This document shows, in pieces, positions 1 through 5,781 of a stretch of DNA of 6,674 bases. Location of the stretch: NCBI GenBank assembly GCA_903907665.1, contig CAIVOW010000034.1:1-6674 (forward strand). The letters are read 5' to 3'. This DNA comes from an uncultured Actinomycetes bacterium. Lineage in GTDB: Bacteria > Actinomycetota > Actinomycetes > Nanopelagicales > Nanopelagicaceae. Under the pieces are notes generated by a model. The model was not told the DNA's origin. It was given only the letters and a program-made list of their open reading frames with translations, and made no database searches. Position numbers and translations under genes: made by a program. The first letter of the stretch is position 1, and every line of letters begins with the position of its first letter.

Positions 1-174
1 CTAATCCAAACCCTTTCGGGATGAATAAAATACAAAGGAATCTAAGGCCTATTAACGTGTTTTTTAGGCACGCCAATTTATGCCTTGATTGGCATTGATA
101 TTGCACGTTGTTGAGTTCTCAAGGTACGGACGCGCATCGAAATCAGGGATTTACTCCCATTTTTCGAGGCAGAC
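1..174 (-). other. Pre-16S rRNA leader (5' part of the rrn transcript)
   Basis: This is the transcribed stretch downstream of the promoter at 180-208. It carries a boxA-like element (103-124) and several short hairpins. On the minus strand, one hairpin has arms TGCCAAT (94-88) and ATTGGCG (77-71), another CGTG (72-69) with CACG (59-56), and near the edge CCC-GAAA-GGG (20-11) forms a small GNRA-type loop. Such structures are usual in rRNA leaders, where the 5' segment also pairs with sequence after 16S for RNase III processing; that partner lies outside the window. The mature 16S start (GAGTTTGATC-type sequence) is not seen, so the window ends before it. Confidence 0.6.
103..124 (-). promoter_or_regulatory. 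boxA-like rRNA antitermination/leader element
   Basis: The minus strand carries TTGAGAACTCAA (122-111, a perfect palindrome) followed by CAACGTGC (110-103). A TTTGAGAACTCAA...GTG block is a hallmark of actinobacterial pre-rRNA leaders, where it is taken as the boxA/Nus-factor recognition region. A small GGGA/TCCC hairpin (158-146) lies just upstream, in the place of a boxB stem. The assignment is from family knowledge and position. Confidence 0.6.
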
Positions 175-179
175 TGCCA

Positions 180-208
180 AACATACTGGACGGCGCACAG
201 AGGGTCAA
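180..208 (-). promoter_or_regulatory. Strong candidate rrn promoter (P2)
   Basis: On the minus strand TTGACC (208-203) and TATGTT (185-180) are separated by exactly 17 bases, a near-consensus sigma70/SigA-type promoter. It points away from tyrS toward the expected 16S gene; transcription would begin near 173-175. The spacer is GC-rich compared with its surroundings. Its position just before the conserved leader element is that of the main actinobacterial rrn promoter. Confidence 0.7.
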
Positions 209-354
209 ATCCGCATTACTGCGGCTCAATTCCCATTAATAACGAGTGCCTATCACTTGCTTGGTGAGCTACTCGGCCTATTCTGGTGGCTAGATTCCCC
301 GTAATTACACGGTGAAAGTAGGCTTAAGACCAGTCCGATTCGTAGCGAGCCCGA

Positions 355-384
355 AATATAGCCCAGACTGAGCGTAAAATCCAA
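355..384 (-). promoter_or_regulatory. Candidate upstream rrn promoter (P1)
   Basis: On the minus strand a -35-like TTGGAT (384-379) is followed after 18 bases by a -10-like TATATT (360-355). The -35 region shares GC[A/G]GATTTG with the stronger promoter at 180-208, which supports reading both as promoters of one rrn operon. The -35 match is imperfect. Confidence 0.45.
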
Positions 385-565
385 ATCTGCCAAGCCAATT
401 AAGCCTGTTTTAGGGTCATTTTGAGCGTGACCTTCCCCACCCAAACTCGGATGGTAAACACTGGATTATTGGCCTATTTTCTGGGGGTTTCTCACCAGTA
501 ACAGAGCGTGAACCTATATGAATGTACAATACCTTCTTGCGTCTTATAGAAGATGAAACGAAGAT

Positions 566-587
566 AATAAGAAGTTAATAAGAAGTT
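566..587. repeat. 11-bp perfect tandem duplication
   Basis: Two identical adjacent copies of AATAAGAAGTT (566-576 and 577-587, plus strand) end four bases beyond the tyrS stop codon. It is probably a small slippage duplication; no function is evident. Confidence 0.9.
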
Positions 588-591
588 AAAG

Positions 592-1863
592 CTAAATCAA
601 TTCAACTGCCGCTAGATCTCGTTTTCCTTTGCGAAGAATAAAAAATCGCCCGTACAAAGCGCTTTCTAAAGTAGGTGCAAAGTCTTCACCTGAAATCTTT
701 TCATTATTCAAGTAAGCGCCACCTTCTTTAATGATGCGCCTTGCAGCTGATTTTGAATCGACAACTCCGGTAGTGACTAGTAAGTCGACCCACGTTGGAA
801 TTACTTCTCTTTTTGAAATATTCGTACGTGGTAATTGTGAAAGAGCAGATTCCAACGTACCTTCATCAAGTTCTGAAAGTTCACCTTGACCAAACAACGC
901 TTTCGCTGCAGCTTCCGCTTGAGTCGCCTCACGTTCACCGTGTACGAGTGTGGTTAGTTCGCGGGCAAGAGCGCGATGAGCTTCGCGCGCACCTGGATTT
1001 TGTGCCAGCGAAGTTAGAAGTTCATCTATTTCAGCATGCGACTTAAATGAGAAAACTTTCAATAACTTCTCAACGTCTGCATCCTCTACGCCGATCCAGA
1101 ATTGAAAAAAAGCATAAGGAGATGTCATTGCCGAATCTAGCCATACCGATCCTCCAACACTCTTTCCAAACTTACTTCCATCTGATTTCGTAATAAGTGG
1201 AATCGTCAGCGCATGTCCAGTTCCACCTTCAACCTTACGAATCAAATCTAATCCGGCAACAATATTTCCCCATTGATCGCTGCCTCCCATCTGCAATGTG
1301 CATTTATTGCGCTTATAAAGCTCAAGGAAGTCCATTGCCTGTAGTACTTGATAAGAAAATTCTGTATATGAAATACCACCGCCGTCTAGGCGAGAGGAGA
1401 CACTATCTTTTGAGAGCATTTGATTGACGCTGAAATGTTTGCCTATGTCTCGCAGTAATGAAAGGGCCGAAAGCGGCGCGGTCCATTCAAGATTATTCGC
1501 CATTAAAGCCGCGTTCTTGCCTTCGAATGAAAGAAACTTTTCTAACTGTTTGCGAATGCGACCTACCCAATCTTTGATGACTTCTTCATCATTCAAAGAG
1601 CGCTCCTCGTTACGACCAGAAGGATCCCCCACTAAACCAGTAGCTCCGCCAACTAATGGAATTGGCTTATGCCCTGCAATCTGCAGACGTCGCATAGTGC
1701 AGATAACTGCCAAGTTACCAATGTGCAAACTCGGCGCAGTTGGATCAAAACCAACATAGAAAGTTATCGGGCCCGCTTCCATATCTTTTTCAAGTTCTTG
1801 GCGATCAGTAGTCTGCGCAATAAGTCCTCGCCAATCTAGATCTGCAAGTAATTGTTTAGTCAT
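592..1863 (-). CDS. tyrS: Tyrosyl-tRNA synthetase
   Basis: TyrS attaches tyrosine to tRNA-Tyr. The 423-residue protein is the bacterial TyrS form: a class-I Rossmann catalytic domain with the HIGH-type motif HIGN at 47-50, the tyrosine and tRNA block SYTEFSYQVLQAMDF (165-179), QMGGSDQWGNI (191-201), and the second signature as KFGKS (231-235) rather than KMSKS, normal for this subtype. The C-terminus (about 345-420) is an S4-like RNA-binding domain (WVDLLVTTGVVDSKSAARRII and the following GGAYLNNEKI). The start 4 bases after the argH stop is favoured by MTKQLLADLDWRGLIAQ, which fits the family N-terminus. No convincing Shine-Dalgarno precedes it, so coupling to argH is likely. It is the last gene before the rRNA promoter region, and no T-box or other leader is visible. 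Confidence 0.97.
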   Translation of the reverse strand: MTKQLLADLDWRGLIAQTTDRQELEKDMEAGPITFYVGFDPTAPSLHIGNLAVICTMRRLQIAGHKPIPLVGGATGLVGDPSGRNEERSLNDEEVIKDWVGRIRKQLEKFLSFEGKNAALMANNLEWTAPLSALSLLRDIGKHFSVNQMLSKDSVSSRLDGGGISYTEFSYQVLQAMDFLELYKRNKCTLQMGGSDQWGNIVAGLDLIRKVEGGTGHALTIPLITKSDGSKFGKSVGGSVWLDSAMTSPYAFFQFWIGVEDADVEKLLKVFSFKSHAEIDELLTSLAQNPGAREAHRALARELTTLVHGEREATQAEAAAKALFGQGELSELDEGTLESALSQLPRTNISKREVIPTWVDLLVTTGVVDSKSAARRIIKEGGAYLNNEKISGEDFAPTLESALYGRFFILRKGKRDLAAVELI

Positions 1864-1867
1864 GGTT

Positions 1868-3295
1868 TTACATACTCATCATTCTCGAGAAGGAATTGCG
1901 AGCATCCTCAACCCACAAGAGTGCATTTTTGTTCTTAGCATCTAAAGTCTTAAGTTGAGTCGTGATACTTGCTAGGGAAGTGCCACTAATGGATGTACGA
2001 GAAGATGTTGCTCCCTCCCCCGTCATCACTGATCGCAGGTCACTGCTCAATTTCTCGTGAATACTCATAAATTGTTGATCACTCAATTCGTGCACTTCGC
2101 AATTAAGAGAATCTGCTAGGCGAACACAATTTCCGGAAGCTTCGTGAGCTTGCGCAAAAGGGATTCCTTTTCGCACCAAAAAGTCCGCAATCTCCGTTGC
2201 TAAAGCATGGCCAGCAATTGCTCCTTTTGACATTTTTTCACGATCAAAAGTCGTTGTTTCGATCATCCCTATTACTGCAGGAAGCAGTACCTGTAATGTC
2301 TCAATAGAATCAAAGATAGGCTCCTTATCCTCTTGTAAGTCTCGGTTATAAGCGAAAGCAAGTCCCTTCAGGACTGCCAAAAGTCCCGTCAAATTTCCTA
2401 TCAGGCGACCTGATTTACCTCTTGCAAGCTCTGCAATATCTGGATTCTTCTTCTGGGGCATGATTGAGGATCCGGTAGAAAAAGCATCATCGAGTTTGGC
2501 CCAGCCAAACTCAGTTGTACTCCAAATTGTGAACTCTTCACCGATTCGCGAGAGATGAATTCCAATCACTGAGAAAATAAACAGTGCTTCGGCGACGAAG
2601 TCTCTATCACTCACTGCGTCAATAGAATTGAGCAGCGCTCCTTTAAATCCTAATTCGGTAGCCGAATTCTCAGGATGCGGTTGTAGTCCAGAACCGGCAA
2701 GGGCGCCAGCGCCCAAAGGTGAAAATGAATTTCTGTTAATCCAATCGTTTATACGATCGATATCGCGCAAAAAAGCATGCGAATGTTTGGCAATCTCATG
2801 ACCGAAATTGATGGGTTGAGCGTGTTGTAAGTGAGTGAATCCCGGAGCTAGTGCGTCCTTATATTCGCCGGCGACTCGATTAAGAGCATCGACTAACTGC
2901 GTGATTGATTGAGCTATTTCAAGAATATGATCAATGATGTACAACTTGAAATCTGTGGCAACAAGATCATTTCTGGAACGACCAGCACGAAACGCTCCGC
3001 CTAGTGGACCAAGTTTTAGTAACAGGCCACGTTCGATAGCACTGTGTACATCTTCATCCTCATCAGTATAGGAAAAGGCTCCAGATTCGATTTCACGGCC
3101 CAATTCCTTCAGCGCAGAGATAATCAGATTGGCATCCTCCGAGGTGAGAATTTTACCTTCCGACAGAGAATTGACGTGGGCAACGTTTACGCGAATATCG
3201 TATTGAGCCAAACGCCAGTCAAAATCTACACTTCGCGAGAGAGCAGCCACAGATTGAGCTGGTCCTTGCGAGAAACGTCCGCCCCAAAGAGCCAT
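1868..3295 (-). CDS. argH: Argininosuccinate lyase
   Basis: ArgH splits argininosuccinate into arginine and fumarate, the last step of the pathway; it acts as a cytoplasmic homotetramer. The protein has 475 residues, normal for the family, and begins with the characteristic MALWGGRFSQGP. The fumarate-lyase signature GSSIMPQKKNPD sits at 275-286, with S277 the expected catalytic serine. The other active-site blocks are AGRSRND (104-110), PGFTHLQHAQP (151-161, H155 expected to be catalytic) and NSIDAVSDRDFVAE (223-236). All expected active-site residues are present. It follows argR after 11 bases and precedes tyrS by 4 bases, so it is part of the same transcript. argG, which makes its substrate and often lies directly before argH in actinobacteria, is not between argR and argH here. 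Confidence 0.97.
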   Translation of the reverse strand: MALWGGRFSQGPAQSVAALSRSVDFDWRLAQYDIRVNVAHVNSLSEGKILTSEDANLIISALKELGREIESGAFSYTDEDEDVHSAIERGLLLKLGPLGGAFRAGRSRNDLVATDFKLYIIDHILEIAQSITQLVDALNRVAGEYKDALAPGFTHLQHAQPINFGHEIAKHSHAFLRDIDRINDWINRNSFSPLGAGALAGSGLQPHPENSATELGFKGALLNSIDAVSDRDFVAEALFIFSVIGIHLSRIGEEFTIWSTTEFGWAKLDDAFSTGSSIMPQKKNPDIAELARGKSGRLIGNLTGLLAVLKGLAFAYNRDLQEDKEPIFDSIETLQVLLPAVIGMIETTTFDREKMSKGAIAGHALATEIADFLVRKGIPFAQAHEASGNCVRLADSLNCEVHELSDQQFMSIHEKLSSDLRSVMTGEGATSSRTSISGTSLASITTQLKTLDAKNKNALLWVEDARNSFSRMMSM

Positions 3296-3302
3296 ATTTT
3301 AT

Positions 3303-3307
3303 TCCTT
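3303..3307 (-). promoter_or_regulatory. Shine-Dalgarno of argH
   Basis: On the minus strand AAGGA lies 7 bases before the argH ATG and touches the TGA stop of argR. It is the only strong ribosome binding site among the internal genes of the operon and supports the start at 3295. Confidence 0.75.
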
Positions 3308-3831
3308 CATCTCTTTTTCACGTGAGCAGAGTTCTTGCGAGCAACATTTCTAGACGATTTTACGGGAGTACCGACCAAAAAATCTTCGATTTCTTTGATG
3401 AGTCGGGATCCACCTTGAGCACTCTTAGCGATTGCCAGAACTGTGTCATCGCCAGCAATCGTCCCAATTAAGGTCGAAATAGATGAATGATCCAAAGAGC
3501 TGGCCAGAAGTTGAGCACCGCCAGGAGGCGTGCGAAGAACTGCAATATTTCCACTAGCTGTCGCTGCGAGCAGTAGCTCACTCCCCTTGGGTTTGGTAGG
3601 AGTCGCAGGTTCTTGAGGTACAAAATAGCGAATGATGCCCTGGCGATCCTTTCCGCGATAAGCACCCATCTCTACTAAGTCACGGCTAGCCGTAGTTTGA
3701 GTGAGGCTAACTCCGCGCTTCTTTAACACTGATACGAGTGATTCTTGAGAGTCGATAACTTCATCGGCAATAACTTGCGCGATCATATTTTTGCGAGCAG
3801 ATGGCGAGAGCGCAGATGTTTTCTTAGTCAT
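3307..3831 (-). CDS. argR: Arginine repressor ArgR
   Basis: ArgR is the hexameric, arginine-binding transcription factor that represses arginine biosynthesis genes by binding ARG boxes. The 174 residues hold an N-terminal winged helix-turn-helix (about 13-72; core SQESLVSVLKKRGVSLTQ then TTASRDLVEMGA, where the SRDL recognition segment is typical). A linker of about 73-84 follows, then the C-terminal oligomerisation and arginine-binding domain with LRTPPGGAQLLAS (99-111) and GTIAGDDT (123-130). The Asp pair D128-D129 is the expected arginine contact. After the normal end of the fold (about FLVG, 151-154) comes a tail of some 20 residues rich in Lys and Arg, not a standard part of the family. 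It overlaps argD by 8 bases and has only a weak AGG upstream. Its position inside the operon suggests autoregulation through the promoter upstream of the window; no ARG box was recognised here. Confidence 0.95.
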   Translation of the reverse strand: MTKKTSALSPSARKNMIAQVIADEVIDSQESLVSVLKKRGVSLTQTTASRDLVEMGAYRGKDRQGIIRYFVPQEPATPTKPKGSELLLAATASGNIAVLRTPPGGAQLLASSLDHSSISTLIGTIAGDDTVLAIAKSAQGGSRLIKEIEDFLVGTPVKSSRNVARKNSAHVKKR

Positions 3832-4993
3832 GTGAGACCTGTTTCATAGACTGGTTAAATTTTCTCAAAAATTCTTCGATGTGGGCTGGCGAGATATTCA
3901 AAGCAGGAGCTATGCGAATGACATTGGAAGCTGGGGAATTCACTAGCAGGCCGTTCTTTATGCAAGCATCGACTACAGAGCTTGCATTACCTTCTTGTAG
4001 AACTATGCCAAGTAACAGTCCCTTGCCGCGCACGTCAGTGACCCCTTGAACTTTCATTAACCCCTTACGCAGAAGTTTCTCACTTTTTAGAGCAGCCTTT
4101 AATAAATTCTTTTTTTCCAAAACATCAATGACAGCTAAGCCCGCGGCGGTAGTCACCGGATTGCCACCAAATGTTGAACCATGTTGCCCGGGCGCAAAAT
4201 GTGGAACGTTTTTTCCAACGCTCACCATTGCTCCAAGAGGTAGGCCGCCACCAAGTCCTTTTGCAAGAGTAAGGATGTCGGGCAAGATTCCTTCAGCTTC
4301 ATATCCAAACCAGCTACCCGTTCTCCCCATTCCCGTCTGAACCGCATCGATACAAAGAAGAGTCTCGTATCTGTCGCAGAGCTCTCGAACCGCTTTGAGA
4401 TATCCGGCCGGAGGAACAATTACTCCATTTTCTCCTTGAATTGGTTCGAGTATCACCATCGCTACCCGATGCGAGATCGCCTTCTCCATTGCTCGGATAT
4501 CCCCGTAGGGCAAAAATTTAACGCCTCGCATTAATGGAATAAATGGGGCACGTTTTGCAGGTTGGCCAGTAAGGGAAAGTGCGCCCATGGTCCGTCCATG
4601 GAAACTTCCAATAGCTGAAATGATCTTAGTTCGCCCAGTCAAGCGAGAAATCTTGAGCGCAGCCTCGTTCGCTTCAGCGCCGGAGTTGCAGAAAAATACC
4701 TTTGATTCGGCGCCAATGATTTCTTGCAATTTTTGCGCAAGCGCCAAACCAGCAGGATGCGAATAGAAATTACTGACATGTCCGAGGGTGGCAATTTGTT
4801 TGGATACCGCTTTTACAATCGTGCTATCTGCATGGCCCAGTACATTGGTGGCGATACCTCCCAAGAAATCTAAATACTTTTTTCCTTTTTCATCCCACAC
4901 ATATGGGCCTTTTCCGCGCACAAGTGAGAGCGCGGGTGTTCCGTAATTCAATTCCATTGTCTCTTGCCAGCGCGTCCTATAGTTAGTTTTCAT
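3824..4993 (-). CDS. argD: Acetylornithine aminotransferase
   Basis: ArgD is a PLP-dependent class-III aminotransferase that converts N-acetylglutamate semialdehyde to N-acetylornithine using glutamate; some members also serve lysine synthesis. At 389 residues it is full length. Visible family blocks are YGTPALSLVRGKGPYVWD (from residue 17), the phosphate-binding SGAEANEAALK (104-114), SFHGRT (130-135), EPIQGENG (183-190), D216 for the cofactor nitrogen, the Schiff-base Lys K245 in TLAKGLGGGLPLGAM, and HGSTFGGNP (271-279). The usual DEVQTG motif reads DAVQTG, an unusual Glu-to-Ala change. The start at 4993 is chosen because the residues after it (TRWQETMELNYGTP) match the normal N-terminus and because it forms the ATGA overlap with argB. 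No Shine-Dalgarno is visible. The 3' end overlaps argR by 8 bases. Confidence 0.96.
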   Translation of the reverse strand: MKTNYRTRWQETMELNYGTPALSLVRGKGPYVWDEKGKKYLDFLGGIATNVLGHADSTIVKAVSKQIATLGHVSNFYSHPAGLALAQKLQEIIGAESKVFFCNSGAEANEAALKISRLTGRTKIISAIGSFHGRTMGALSLTGQPAKRAPFIPLMRGVKFLPYGDIRAMEKAISHRVAMVILEPIQGENGVIVPPAGYLKAVRELCDRYETLLCIDAVQTGMGRTGSWFGYEAEGILPDILTLAKGLGGGLPLGAMVSVGKNVPHFAPGQHGSTFGGNPVTTAAGLAVIDVLEKKNLLKAALKSEKLLRKGLMKVQGVTDVRGKGLLLGIVLQEGNASSVVDACIKNGLLVNSPASNVIRIAPALNISPAHIEEFLRKFNQSMKQVSHD

Positions 4994-5781
4994 GCAAATA
5001 CAACCGTTCCGCCATCGCCATTAAGCGCAGCTGTGAGATTTGAGGGGTCGCGCCCATCAATTATGCGAACCTTCTTAGCTCCTGCTGCGAGCGCTGAAAT
5101 TGCAGCTTGAGATTTGGGAATCATCCCTGCCACAAAACTCTCTTGCAGCGCCGCGAGATCTGTTGCTGAGATTTTACTAATCACGCTATCAGGATCAGGG
5201 TAATGGCGATAAATTCCAGCGACATCTGTCATGAAGATAACTTCATCCGCTTTGAGTGCACCGCCGATAGCTCCTGTAGCTAGATCAGCATTGAGGTTTA
5301 AACCTTGACCTGCGTTATCTACGGCGACGGGTGAAACAACCGGTAAAAAACCAGATGACAGAAGTAGATTTAACAAAGTCGAATCCGTAGTCAAGACTTC
5401 ACCTACAAGGCCTATGTCCATAAATTCATCCTCGACCAATATGGGAGCGACTTTCTTAGCGCGAATAGTTTCACCATCGCCAGCAGATATTCCTATCGCG
5501 TTGCAGCCAAAGCCAATTAGTTGATTTACCAATGTTCTTAGAACTTGCCCAGACAGGACCTTCTGAACTACTTCGAATACTTCGGGAGTTGTAAATCTAT
5601 AGCCACCTACCATGTGCGCTGGAAGATTATGTACGGCCAATTCAGCATTGATCTGTGGGCCCCCGCCATGAACGAGAACTATCTTTCGACCCGCTAAATG
5701 TTCACGTGCAATCGTTTTAAGGATTTCATCGGAACTACCTGCCTCGGGTAGAGCATGCCCGCCATACTTAATCACTATCAT
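4990..5781 (-). CDS. argB: Acetylglutamate kinase (short form, probably arginine-insensitive)
   Basis: ArgB phosphorylates N-acetylglutamate with ATP, the second step of ornithine synthesis, in the cytoplasm. The 263-residue protein is a complete amino-acid kinase fold. It has K5 in MIVIKYGG, the glycine loop VHGGGPQ (G39-G41), R62 in GGYRFTT, N162 and D166 in LNLNAD, and K223 in GMIPK, which correspond to the E. coli substrate and nucleotide-binding residues. The chain starts directly at the first beta strand. An in-frame TGA at 5800-5802 leaves room for at most six more codons, so the N-terminal helix of arginine-inhibited kinases is absent. The C-terminus, DGRDPSNLTAALNGDGGTVV, also lacks the His and Glu of the usual arginine-site signature (DGR..H..L.E.FT..G.GT). 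There is no evident Shine-Dalgarno; it overlaps argJ and argD by ATGA at each end. Function is certain; loss of feedback control is inference. Confidence 0.97.
   Translation of the reverse strand: MIVIKYGGHALPEAGSSDEILKTIAREHLAGRKIVLVHGGGPQINAELAVHNLPAHMVGGYRFTTPEVFEVVQKVLSGQVLRTLVNQLIGFGCNAIGISAGDGETIRAKKVAPILVEDEFMDIGLVGEVLTTDSTLLNLLLSSGFLPVVSPVAVDNAGQGLNLNADLATGAIGGALKADEVIFMTDVAGIYRHYPDPDSVISKISATDLAALQESFVAGMIPKSQAAISALAAGAKKVRIIDGRDPSNLTAALNGDGGTVVFA

Larger units (their letters stand above)
46..478. repeat. Three dispersed copies of GGCCTATT
   Basis: The octamer GGCCTATT (plus strand; AATAGGCC in the transcribed direction) occurs at 46-53, 275-282 and 471-478. All copies are in the same orientation: one in the leader, one about 67 bases upstream of P2 and one about 87 bases upstream of P1. 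It could be a binding site for an rrn regulator or chance; nothing else in the sequence decides. Confidence 0.4.
1..591 (-). other. Gene-free region between tyrS and the expected rrn operon
   Basis: No open frame here resembles a protein; the short frames on both strands have no family features and no good ribosome binding site. Read on the minus strand, the stretch holds, in order, an 11-bp tandem repeat just after the tyrS stop, about 180 bases without recognised signals, a weaker promoter candidate (355-384), a strong promoter candidate (180-208) and a leader with a TTGAGAACTCAA element. No hairpin followed by a T-run, as expected for an intrinsic terminator, was found after tyrS. Two weak hairpins exist (around 495-523 and 535-554, minus-strand reading) but neither has a U-tract. 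The interpretation as an rrn upstream region rests on the promoters, the leader element and the usual actinobacterial gene order. Confidence 0.7.

Noticed and set aside
89..304. 71-codon plus-strand open frame
   Set aside because: It runs antisense through the boxA-like element and the strong promoter, and its translation has no recognisable domain.
253..444. 63-codon minus-strand open frame between tyrS and the expected rrn operon
   Set aside because: It overlaps the upstream promoter candidate, has no family resemblance and no convincing ribosome binding site; it is best read as a chance frame in non-coding DNA.
495..523. Possible terminator hairpin GGTTCAC...GTGAGAAACC (minus strand) after tyrS
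   Set aside because: The stem needs a three-base bulge and a long loop and is followed by CCC rather than a T-run.
535..554. CTTCT/AGAAG hairpin (minus strand) after tyrS
   Set aside because: There are only five base pairs with a 10-base loop and no U-tract, so it is not credible as an intrinsic terminator.
1424..1759. 111-codon plus-strand open frame inside tyrS
   Set aside because: It is the antisense shadow of a conserved tyrS segment (antisense to the region around residues 36-146) and has no domain of its own.
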